A DNA stretch of 7,991 bases from an uncultured Lactobacillus sp. (GCA_946409675.1 CAMJXI010000042.1:1-7991); one strand, 5' to 3'. Positions 1-6,640 are shown, numbered from the stretch's first letter. A program made the numbers and translations. The notes: generated from the letters alone by a model not told the origin.

Positions 1-1432
1 TGCCACAATTGCTGGGATGCTGAAGAGTCCAAGTTACTATAATCCAATTGATCACATGGATAATGCCATTAGTCGGCGAAACGTGGTCCTTGGTTTGATG
101 AAGGACAACGGCAAAATTAACGATACACAGCTCAGTCAAGCTAAAGCCACTAATTTAGTTCTGCAAGATACGTATGAACAAACCGATGGCTATAAGTATC
201 CCTACTACTTTGATGCGGTAGTCGATGAAGCCATTAACCGTTACGGCTTAAAAGAAGAAGACGTCATGAACAAGGGCTTGAAGATTTACACCAACCTTGA
301 TCAGGATTATCAGAAGCAAATGCAAAGTACTTTTGATGCCGATTACTTATTCCCAAATAATGCTGCTGATGGCACACTCGTTCAAGCCTCAAGTGTCGCC
401 GTTGATCCAAAGACCGGTGGTGTGAAGGCCATCGTTGGGGGACGTGGGGAGCACGTCTTTAGAGGATATAACCGGGCAACGCAAATTCAGCGCCAACCGG
501 GTTCCTCTATTAAACCCCTCGCAGTCTATGCACCAGCCTTACAAGCGGGCTATCACTACGATTCGTTGTTGTCCGATAAAGAACAGAGTTTTGGGAGCAA
601 CAACTATAGTCCTAAAAACGTCGATGGCACCTACCAAAACGAAGTAGCCATGTATCAAGCAGTCGCGCAAAGTATGAATATCCCCGCCGTCTGGTTGCTT
701 GATAAGATTGGCGTCGATAAAGGCGTTAAGTCTGTCGAAAACTTCGGGATCGATGTTGATGAAAAAGACGAAAACTTAGCCCTTGCTCTTGGTGGTCTAA
801 GTACCGGTGTCAATCCACTGCAGATGGCGAAAGCTTACACGGCGTTTGCCAACAACGGAAATATCGTTGATCAAACTTCGTTCATCACGAAGATTGTCGA
901 TGCAAGCGGCAAGGTCCTAGTCGATAACACCCAAGCCAAGACACACCGCGTTATTTCTGAAAATACCGCCAAAGAAATGACCAGTATGTTGCTGGGTGTC
1001 TTCCAAAACGGCACGGGTGTTAGTGCGCAACCTTATGGTTCCAAAGTCGCCGGTAAGACCGGTTCAACCGAAGTACCAAACGATTACGGTTATGGTACGA
1101 AGGACCAATGGATTGTCGGCTATACTCCCGATATTGTTGTTTCAACATGGCTCGGTTTTGATAAAACCGACAAAACCCACTTCATGGAAGGAATTTCTGA
1201 AAGTGGAGTCGCTCCCGTCTTTAAGAGCGAAATGGAGAACATTTTACCATACACCGCAAAGACCGAATTTAGTCAAAGTTCTGCCCAAGAAATGGTCACA
1301 AATAATGGGCTCAATGGCGACAGTAACAACTGGTTTAGCGACGTTGGGCAAAATATTCAAGATGGGATAAATTCTGCGGGAGAAAAAATAAATGAATGGT
1401 ATAATGATTTCAAAGGTCTACTCGGCCAATAG
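1..1432 (+). CDS. Class A penicillin-binding protein, 3' part (truncated by window start)
   Basis: This is the C-terminal part of a bifunctional class A PBP, which polymerises glycan strands and cross-links peptidoglycan outside the membrane. The reading frame is open to the window edge (codons begin at base 2), so the Met at base 17 is internal. Residues around it, ATIAGMLKSPSYYNP, match the last conserved motif of the GT51 glycosyltransferase domain. Counting from that Met, the transpeptidase domain shows all three active-site motifs: SSIK at 163-166 (catalytic Ser163, Lys166), SMN at 219-221 and KTGS at 347-350. A short hydrophilic tail rich in Asn, Ser and Gly follows from about 413 and may end in an amphipathic helix. 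The membrane anchor and most of the glycosyltransferase domain lie upstream. It is probably the PBP1A/2A type; position alone suggests a PbpF/PBP2A-like paralogue, which I cannot settle. Family assignment is very secure. Confidence 0.96.
   Translation, partial: ATIAGMLKSPSYYNPIDHMDNAISRRNVVLGLMKDNGKINDTQLSQAKATNLVLQDTYEQTDGYKYPYYFDAVVDEAINRYGLKEEDVMNKGLKIYTNLDQDYQKQMQSTFDADYLFPNNAADGTLVQASSVAVDPKTGGVKAIVGGRGEHVFRGYNRATQIQRQPGSSIKPLAVYAPALQAGYHYDSLLSDKEQSFGSNNYSPKNVDGTYQNEVAMYQAVAQSMNIPAVWLLDKIGVDKGVKSVENFGIDVDEKDENLALALGGLSTGVNPLQMAKAYTAFANNGNIVDQTSFITKIVDASGKVLVDNTQAKTHRVISENTAKEMTSMLLGVFQNGTGVSAQPYGSKVAGKTGSTEVPNDYGYGTKDQWIVGYTPDIVVSTWLGFDKTDKTHFMEGISESGVAPVFKSEMENILPYTAKTEFSQSSAQEMVTNNGLNGDSNNWFSDVGQNIQDGINSAGEKINEWYNDFKGLLGQ
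1397..1405 (+). promoter_or_regulatory. Candidate extended -10 promoter for the yheA-like gene
   Basis: TGGTATAAT is a perfect extended -10 element (TGnTATAAT) inside the last codons of the PBP gene. The expected start of transcription, near 1412, would give a leader of about 38 bases before the TTG start at 1450. There is no good -35 box at 16-18 bases upstream (the 17-base position reads CGGGAG), so recognition would rest on the extended -10. The match also encodes WYN in the PBP, so chance is possible. Confidence 0.4.
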
Positions 1433-1440
1433 AAAGGAAG
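1433..1440 (+). promoter_or_regulatory. Ribosome binding site that fixes the TTG start of the yheA-like gene
   Basis: AAAGGAAG lies nine bases before the TTG at 1450 and just after the PBP stop codon. There is no in-frame ATG or GTG between this site and the conserved N-terminus (INIFDSANKL), so TTG is the only sensible start. Confidence 0.8.
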
Positions 1441-1449
1441 TTAAAAACT

Positions 1450-1800
1450 TTGATTAATATTTTTGATTCAGCTAACAAATTAGCTGACGACTTGAAACAA
1501 GTCCCAGAATTCCAAGCAGTTCAAGAAGCTATTACAGCCCTTAAAAACAATGCAGAGGATTTAGCATTCTATAAAGAAGTAATTGGTTACCAACAAGAAT
1601 TACAAAACAAACAAATGCAAGGCCAAGAAATCACTGAAGCTGACGACAAGAAATTCAACGACTACAGTGCAAAAATGGAAGCAAACACAAATATTGCTAA
1701 CCTGATGGCTAAAGAACAAGCAATGTTCCAACTTCTCCAACAAGTTCAACAAACAATGACTCATCCTCTTGATGAATTATATTCTGAACTAGCAAAATAA
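1450..1800 (+). CDS. yheA: UPF0342 (YheA-like; YlbF/YmcA superfamily) small helical protein
   Basis: A 116-residue, all-helical, acidic and Gln-rich cytoplasmic protein. The opening INIFDSANKLADDLKQ followed by PEF at 19-21 and the late block MAKEQAMFQLLQQVQ fit the UPF0342 family, whose B. subtilis member is YheA and which is usually about 115-120 residues. It is therefore full length. The family is related to YlbF/YmcA, which act as adaptors in RNase Y-dependent mRNA processing and in competence and sporulation; the specific role of the YheA branch is not established. It begins with TTG and follows the PBP gene by 17 bases, so co-transcription is likely, with a possible promoter of its own at 1397-1405. 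Codon choice (CAA, AAA, GAA, GCT, ACA) is more uniform than in the PBP or yhaN, suggesting higher expression. A strong terminator follows. Confidence 0.93.
   Translation: MINIFDSANKLADDLKQVPEFQAVQEAITALKNNAEDLAFYKEVIGYQQELQNKQMQGQEITEADDKKFNDYSAKMEANTNIANLMAKEQAMFQLLQQVQQTMTHPLDELYSELAK
1756..1783 (+). promoter_or_regulatory. Candidate promoter for the yhaO-yhaN-yhaM operon
   Basis: ATGACT (1756-1761; four of six against TTGACA) is followed after 16 bases by TATATT (1778-1783; five of six against TATAAT). It lies in the 3' end of the yheA-like gene. Transcription would start near 1790 and give a leader of about 75 bases that contains the hairpin at 1814-1848. I looked here because the gap between that hairpin and yhaO is too short for a promoter. 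This is a moderate match only. Confidence 0.3.
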
Positions 1801-1813
1801 TTTATTTTCACAG

Positions 1814-1848
1814 AAAAGGACAAGCTCATGGGGAGGTTGTCCTTTTTT
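1814..1848 (+). terminator. Intrinsic terminator or attenuator between the yheA-like gene and yhaO
   Basis: AAAAGGACAA (1814-1823) pairs perfectly with TTGTCCTTTT (1837-1846). Inside the 13-base loop, CTC (1825-1827) can pair with GAG (1833-1835). A run of six T follows from 1843. Only 16 bases separate it from the yhaO start codon, including the ribosome binding site GGGGGA (1855-1860), so it is either the end of the PBP-yheA transcript or a leader attenuator for yhaO. Confidence 0.85.
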
Positions 1849-1864
1849 AGAATCGGGGGAAAAT

Positions 1865-3064
1865 ATGAAATTTTTACACGTCGCCGATGCGCATTTAGAT
1901 AGTCCTTTTTTAGGACTATCTTTTTTGCCGGACAATGAGAAAGAAAAAATTAAGCGGAGCACCCAAGTTGCTTTCACTAAAATGGTCGACTACGCCCTAG
2001 CAAACCAAGTAGACTTCGTCCTGTTAGTGGGGGATACCTTTGATTCACCTAACCCCACTCCAAGCAGCCAAACTTTCTTGATGAAACAACTTGACCGCCT
2101 CACTTCCAATCAGATTCCCACCTACCTTTCTTTTGGGAACCATGACTACATGACTAAGCAAGACTTGTTGGTGAAAGAAAACGAGTATTTGCATATCTTT
2201 GATCAGGAAGTTTCAACCTTAAATCTAACCACAAAAGCAGGGATGCAAGTTGCCATTACCGGGTTTAGCTATGAACAAAACCATATCTTAGACGACTTAA
2301 CGAGCCAGTATCCTAATGCTGTGGCTGGTGTTTACAATATTGGCACACTGCACGGTTCCTTAAAGACGACCAATGATACGCAAAACGTTTATGCTCCTTT
2401 TACCTTAGCCGAGTTAGTTAATAAAAATTACCAGTATTTTGCGTTGGGTCATATCCATAAACGTGAGGTTCTAAGCGAGAATCCACTCGTCGTCTATTCC
2501 GGTAACTTGCAAGGAAGAAACATCAATGAGGCTACACCAAAGGGCTTCTACGAGGTTAATGTGTCCGAAGATTTTCAAAGCACATTGAATTTTGTTTCAA
2601 CCAGCGAGTTTGTCTGGCAAATTGTGCCACTGACTTTTGTAAATGAAGTGACCAAGAGTAACTTGGTTGCCGAGATTGTAGACCAAATTAATGCTCAGAT
2701 TGAACAAACAACCTTAATTGAAGTAGCTGTCCAAAACAGTGAGGTGCTCAGTCCTGAGATTGTCGAATTAATGCGTGATCATGACTTCTTAACCGGCCTT
2801 AATAAGGAACTTAACTATCATAGTCTAGTCGTCCGTTCGAGCTTTAAGAGCCAGGCTAAAATCGTGCTCTCTAAGACCGACCAACAATTTTTCGATGAGG
2901 CGACCGATTCTGTCTTTACCAATGATGCGCTTGCCGAGTTGACCAAAAACATTCAAAAGAAATATCCGTTTGCAGTGGACTACTTGAACTCACCAGATTA
3001 CATAGAGAAATTGAAGACTCAAACTGAGCTCAACTTAAAACAAAGATTTGAGGTGGAAGACTAA
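1865..3064 (+). CDS. yhaO: YhaO, Mre11/SbcD-like metallophosphoesterase DNA repair nuclease
   Basis: A 399-residue calcineurin-like phosphoesterase of the Mre11/SbcD group, YhaO subfamily, expected to use two metal ions (typically Mn) to cut DNA ends as the partner of YhaN. The metal-site motifs are all present: DAH at 8-10, GDTFD at 56-60, GNHD at 91-94, His163 in LHGS, and GHIH at 195-198. The block YSGNLQGR at 211-218 closes the catalytic core. Residues from about 250 form the C-terminal capping and partner-binding region. Length is normal for the family. The start is supported by GGGGGA (1855-1860), four bases before the ATG, and by the conserved N-terminus MKFLHVADAHLDSPF. Its TAA stop shares its last A with the ATG of yhaN, so translation is probably coupled. 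A terminator-like hairpin lies inside codons 11-21 (see 1897-1926). Confidence 0.95.
   Translation: MKFLHVADAHLDSPFLGLSFLPDNEKEKIKRSTQVAFTKMVDYALANQVDFVLLVGDTFDSPNPTPSSQTFLMKQLDRLTSNQIPTYLSFGNHDYMTKQDLLVKENEYLHIFDQEVSTLNLTTKAGMQVAITGFSYEQNHILDDLTSQYPNAVAGVYNIGTLHGSLKTTNDTQNVYAPFTLAELVNKNYQYFALGHIHKREVLSENPLVVYSGNLQGRNINEATPKGFYEVNVSEDFQSTLNFVSTSEFVWQIVPLTFVNEVTKSNLVAEIVDQINAQIEQTTLIEVAVQNSEVLSPEIVELMRDHDFLTGLNKELNYHSLVVRSSFKSQAKIVLSKTDQQFFDEATDSVFTNDALAELTKNIQKKYPFAVDYLNSPDYIEKLKTQTELNLKQRFEVED
1897..1926 (+). promoter_or_regulatory. Terminator-like hairpin inside the start of yhaO
   Basis: AGATAGTCCT (1897-1906) and AGGACTATCT (1912-1921) form a perfect 10-bp stem with a five-T loop, followed by an unbroken T run through 1926. 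It looks like a standard intrinsic terminator but lies within codons 11-21 of a conserved coding sequence. A translating ribosome would cover it, so it could act as a translation-sensitive attenuator; it may also be a by-product of codon choice. Confidence 0.5.
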
Positions 3065-5559
3065 TGAAACTGACGAAAATTACGATTGTTAATTTTGGTA
3101 AATTCAGTAATCGAACCTTCGATTTTACAAATCCGTTGACGGTGATTTATGGTGCCAACGAAGCAGGCAAGAGCACACTCGTGGCTTTTATCAAACAAGT
3201 TTTGTTTGGCTTGACCATTAAAGGTAACGCCAAGCTGCGAAACGACTACCACCCCAAGGTCATGCCTGATATCTTCGGCGGCTCACTCACTTTTAAAGAG
3301 GATGTAACCGACAAGACTTATAAGTTGAGCCGTTTTCTTGAGACCAACAACAAGAGTGGCCGCTTAACAGTTGAAGAAGATGGTACTGAAGTGCCAGATA
3401 AGGTCTTCTTTGATCAAATCAAGAACATTGACGAGACTTTCTTTGACGATAGTTTCTTGTATGACCAGACCACTTTGGCCAAAATGCTCACCTTAAACGA
3501 GCAAGAATTAATCACCCAGATTAACTATCTTGGTGCTGCTAATAGTGCCGACTGGTTGGATCTGAAAAATAAACTCGAAAAACAAGCAGATACCCAGTAT
3601 AAACTTTCAGTAACCGCTAAAAAGCCCCTCAACCAAGATTTAAAACAGCTAGATACACTGCTTGCCAAAAAGCAGGAAAAAGAAAGAGAGCTCGAAGCCT
3701 TCAAAGCTAACGAAGAAAAATTAGCTCCGTTAGATAAGGAACTGACCGATCTCCAAGCTAAATTTACAGCTTTAAACGAACAACAAGTCAAACTCGCCCA
3801 ACAACAAAAACAAGCAGCAATTTTTGCCGAGTACCAACAGCGCAAGGAACAACTACTGCCTAATTTTGTCTTCAACCAAACTGACTACGAAGCCGCCGTG
3901 CAAAATGAGGCAACGAGCAAACAACTCGCCCAAAAGGTTGCAAGCTTAAACGAACAACTCGCTAATTCTAAGCAAACGGATCAGTTCTCTGCTGAAACTG
4001 CCCAGAAGGTCATTCTTGGTTGGTCTGATATCAACTTGATTCATGATCACCTCGTGAGTGATGAGCAAGAGCTATCGGAACACAAGTCGGAACAACAACG
4101 CATCAATAACTTCCAACCAGAAGTTGTCCGAGTAGCCAGTTTTGACGAAGAAGAGATTGCCCAATTACGAAGCGACTTAGCAGACGTTAAGGCAGCCCGT
4201 GAGAAGCAAAATGCTCCCGCACCTAAGAAAGAAACCACCATGGGACCAATCACGATTATTGGTTTCGTGATTGCCGCCTTTGGGATGCTTGGCTTTATCC
4301 TGAAATTACCAGCAATCTTGAATGCTGTTTGTCTGATTGGTGGGGTAGCGCTCAGCTTGTGGTCTCTCAAGGGGACGGGTGCCAAATCCACACCAACTGA
4401 AGATGTAGCCAGCTACCGCAACTTAGTAGCAGGTTTCACCCAGAAATATCACTTTGATCCTGTTGCAAATATCGCCGATCTCTTGATGCCCGCAGAAAAG
4501 TATCACGAACTCGTGAAGAAGATTGCCGACTTAGAAGACAAAATTGAGACTGAAGAACATAAGATTATCCAATTTAAGAATGATAACCTAGAGGTTCTAC
4601 AGCTAACCGATGCCAATACCAACTGGTCGGTTGTCGCCCAAAAGGTGCTTGGATTACAAGAACAAATCAACCAACAAACCCAACTTGCCCAACAACAAAA
4701 GATTGTCGCCCAAGACTTGGAACAAGCCTTAAGTAACCAAAAAGACTATCAGCAAAAGAGTGCCTTGCTCTTTGCCCAAAACCAGGTTGCAAACCTAGCA
4801 GAGTTCAAAAAAAAGGCTGACCAGAATCGTGAGCAAACTAACCTCAAAAACTGGCTAGAACTACAAGAAAAGACGTTAGGAAAAGATTTAGCGAGTTTCT
4901 TGAACAAGGAATTATCGGCTGAGTCGATTGCAAAGCAATTGCAAGAAGTGAAGACAGAACAAGCAACACTAAATGAACAGATCAACGAAAATCGTCAACT
5001 CGGTTCTGACCTGCGCAGTACCCAAAACCTTTTGGCAAACGATACTGCCGTCCAAGAACTTAACCAAGAAATTTCCGACTTAGAGGCCCAAATTTTGGAC
5101 CAAATGGATGCTTGGTTAGTCAATAAGTTGGGGAGCTCGTGGATCAGTGCGATGCTCAATCACGCCAGCAAGGACCGCTTTCCTAAGATGGAAGAGGCAG
5201 CCCAAAAATACTTTGGCTTACTCTCCGGCGACCGTTATCCAAAACTTGAGATTACTGAGAAAGCAGTCCAAGTAAAGAACCAGGCTAACGAGGTCTTGAC
5301 TCCAGAGAAGCTTTCACGCGGAACCGTCGAACAGCTGTATTTTGCCTTGAAACTTGCCTTTGTGGAACAGATTAGCCCAGACGTTTCCTTACCAGTTTTA
5401 ATTGACGATGCATTTGTCAATTTTGACCCAGAACGGGTACAATACATGAAGGAGCTTTTGGATAATTTAGCCAGCACGAGTCAGGTTATTCTGTTCACGG
5501 CCCGTCCTGATATCGCCGAGCTTTTTGGCGATTCAGACGATAACTTAGTTAGAATGTAG
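3064..5559 (+). CDS. yhaN: YhaN (SbcE), SMC/Rad50-like ATPase with a central membrane hairpin
   Basis: An 831-residue AAA/ABC-type ATPase, expected partner of YhaO in DNA break processing; the B. subtilis homologue is also called SbcE. The N-terminal half-site carries Walker A GANEAGKST at 30-38. Coiled-coil arms rich in Gln, Glu, Lys and Leu run from about 165 to 385 and about 470 to 720. Between them are two hydrophobic helices, about 395-415 and 417-435. The C-terminal half-site has the signature LSRGTVEQ at 750-757 and Walker B PVLIDD at 777-782 followed by FVNFD (784-788). There is no CxxC zinc hook; the only Cys I find is 423, in the second helix. Where many relatives have the switch His after the last core strand, this protein reads FTAR (811-814). 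Translation starts at the TAATG overlap with yhaO, with GAGGTGG at 3050-3056. Its stop is 7 bases before yhaM. Confidence 0.95.
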   Translation: MKLTKITIVNFGKFSNRTFDFTNPLTVIYGANEAGKSTLVAFIKQVLFGLTIKGNAKLRNDYHPKVMPDIFGGSLTFKEDVTDKTYKLSRFLETNNKSGRLTVEEDGTEVPDKVFFDQIKNIDETFFDDSFLYDQTTLAKMLTLNEQELITQINYLGAANSADWLDLKNKLEKQADTQYKLSVTAKKPLNQDLKQLDTLLAKKQEKERELEAFKANEEKLAPLDKELTDLQAKFTALNEQQVKLAQQQKQAAIFAEYQQRKEQLLPNFVFNQTDYEAAVQNEATSKQLAQKVASLNEQLANSKQTDQFSAETAQKVILGWSDINLIHDHLVSDEQELSEHKSEQQRINNFQPEVVRVASFDEEEIAQLRSDLADVKAAREKQNAPAPKKETTMGPITIIGFVIAAFGMLGFILKLPAILNAVCLIGGVALSLWSLKGTGAKSTPTEDVASYRNLVAGFTQKYHFDPVANIADLLMPAEKYHELVKKIADLEDKIETEEHKIIQFKNDNLEVLQLTDANTNWSVVAQKVLGLQEQINQQTQLAQQQKIVAQDLEQALSNQKDYQQKSALLFAQNQVANLAEFKKKADQNREQTNLKNWLELQEKTLGKDLASFLNKELSAESIAKQLQEVKTEQATLNEQINENRQLGSDLRSTQNLLANDTAVQELNQEISDLEAQILDQMDAWLVNKLGSSWISAMLNHASKDRFPKMEEAAQKYFGLLSGDRYPKLEITEKAVQVKNQANEVLTPEKLSRGTVEQLYFALKLAFVEQISPDVSLPVLIDDAFVNFDPERVQYMKELLDNLASTSQVILFTARPDIAELFGDSDDNLVRM

Positions 5560-5566
5560 GAATAAT

Positions 5567-6538
5567 ATGTTAAAAAAACTGCAAGATTATAACATCGATG
5601 AGGAAATGGACTTAGTCGTCCTCTTAAAGAGTGCTGACGTACGCCAAACAAAAGCGGGCAAGCAATACTTAGCCCTCACTTTCGAAGACACAACCGGTCA
5701 GATTCGCGGAAACTTCTGGGATGCTTCTGGGGAAGATATTGATTCTTTCCAAGCCGGAAACATCGTTGAATTGAGTGGTAAGAAGGAACTCTACCAAAAC
5801 GCACCGCAAGTGAAGATTTATGGCTTGCGGTCAGTTGGACCCGATGAAGGATACGATTTGAACCAATTCGTCAAAGGCGCTCCAATGACTGCTGAACAGA
5901 TGCAAAACGAAATCAACCAGTTGATTTTCCAAATCTTAAATCCAACTTGGAATCGTATCGTCCGTGCTTTGATGAATAAGTACCAGGATCGTTTTTACAG
6001 CTATCCAGCTGCCAAAACCAATCACCACGCAATGAAGGGGGGACTTGCTTATCATACGTTGAGCATGGCCAAGCTAGCTCAGAAAATATCTGAGCTCTAT
6101 CCCCAAGTTGACGAATCCTTACTACTTGCCGGAGCTATTTTGCATGACTTAGGTAAAACCATCGAGCTTTCTGGACCTATTGGCACAGAATACACCGTTG
6201 TTGGTAATTTAGTAGGGCACATTGTTTTAATCGACGAAGAAATCATCAAGATTGCAGACGAGTTGAAACTTGACCAAACGACCGAAGACTTCTTGGTCTT
6301 GCGCCACTTAGTCTTGGCTCACCACGGCTTGCAAGAATATGGCTCACCAGTTCGTCCCCAAATTATGGAAGCAGAAATCTTGCACCAAATCGACGAGATG
6401 GATGCCTCATTAAACATGATGACCAATGCGCTTGAAAGAACGACCCCAGGACAATTTACAGACCGAATTTTTGCCTTAGACAACCGTCGTTTTTACAAGC
6501 CCAACTTGTTAACGACAGAAGCTCCTAAGAAAAACTAA
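5567..6538 (+). CDS. yhaM: YhaM, 3'-5' exoribonuclease (OB fold plus HD domain)
   Basis: A 323-residue exonuclease of the YhaM family, which degrades RNA, and in vitro single-stranded DNA, from the 3' end using metal ions. An OB-fold nucleic-acid binding domain spans about residues 13-90, including the DTTGQIRGNFWD block at 41-52. The HD hydrolase domain follows: His153/His154 and His163 in the HHAMKGGLAYHT stretch, the defining HD pair at 193-194 in ILHDLGK, His218, and AHHG at 251-254, with DEMD at 276-279. Length is typical (B. subtilis YhaM is a little over 310 residues). It is the last gene of the yhaONM operon. Its ribosome site AGGAA (5558-5562) overlaps the yhaN stop codon, with a short spacing of four bases. 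A strong bidirectional terminator follows. Identification is secure; a direct functional link to YhaO-YhaN is inferred from the operon only. Confidence 0.96.
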   Translation: MLKKLQDYNIDEEMDLVVLLKSADVRQTKAGKQYLALTFEDTTGQIRGNFWDASGEDIDSFQAGNIVELSGKKELYQNAPQVKIYGLRSVGPDEGYDLNQFVKGAPMTAEQMQNEINQLIFQILNPTWNRIVRALMNKYQDRFYSYPAAKTNHHAMKGGLAYHTLSMAKLAQKISELYPQVDESLLLAGAILHDLGKTIELSGPIGTEYTVVGNLVGHIVLIDEEIIKIADELKLDQTTEDFLVLRHLVLAHHGLQEYGSPVRPQIMEAEILHQIDEMDASLNMMTNALERTTPGQFTDRIFALDNRRFYKPNLLTTEAPKKN

Positions 6539-6543
6539 AATAA

Positions 6544-6573
6544 TAAATCAAAAGAATTAAATCAAAAGAATTA
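6544..6573 (+). repeat. Tandem duplication of a 14-base unit
   Basis: AAATCAAAAGAATT occurs twice in a row (6545-6558 and 6559-6572), with matching flanking bases extending the repeat to 6544-6573. It lies just after the yhaM stop and before the terminator. It most likely arose by slippage in A-rich non-coding DNA; no function is apparent. Confidence 0.85.
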
Positions 6574-6592
6574 CAAAACAAAATAAGCACAA

Positions 6593-6622
6593 AAAAAGTT
6601 GAATCCGCAGATTCAACTTTTT
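6593..6622. terminator. Bidirectional intrinsic terminator between convergent yhaM and prsA
   Basis: Bases 6593-6605 and 6610-6622 form a perfect 13-bp stem (core GTTGAATC/GATTCAAC flanked by five A/T pairs) with the four-base loop CGCA. The plus-strand transcript ends in TTTTT then ATTTT; the minus-strand transcript ends in seven T (complement of 6591-6597). It therefore fits both yhaM and prsA, which converge here. Confidence 0.93.
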
Positions 6623-6640
6623 ATTTTGTTAAAATTATTA

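Noticed and set aside
435..1370. Plus-strand open frames at 435-647 and 996-1370 in another frame of the PBP gene
   Set aside because: They lie wholly inside the conserved transpeptidase coding region and look like frame shadows.
17..1432. A complete PBP gene starting at ATG 17
   Set aside because: Codons before it (ATIAG) continue the glycosyltransferase motif and the membrane anchor is missing, so the ATG is internal to a truncated gene.
1789..1977. A 62-residue minus-strand open frame across the terminator and start of yhaO
   Set aside because: It overlaps the terminator and a conserved coding start, has no recognisable domain and no convincing ribosome site.
3793..4701. Repeated LAQQQK blocks in YhaN (244-249 and 541-546) as a duplicated domain
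   Set aside because: The match is only six residues in Gln-rich coiled coil and surrounding residues do not align, so chance low-complexity similarity is more likely.
3525..5477. Several minus-strand open frames (3525-3875, 4047-4391, 4749-4985, 5235-5477) antisense to yhaN
   Set aside because: They are Ser/Cys/Phe-rich mirrors of the Gln/Glu/Lys-rich yhaN codons, with no family features.
3064..5559. yhaN as a canonical SbcC/Rad50 gene
   Set aside because: There is no CxxC hook and a membrane hairpin takes its place; together with the YhaO partner and yhaM neighbour this is the YhaN/SbcE branch.
1865..6538. A nuclease-ATPase anti-phage defence island
   Set aside because: The order and neighbours (UPF0342, yhaM, prsA) are conserved core chromosome, with no integrase, recombination site or odd base composition.
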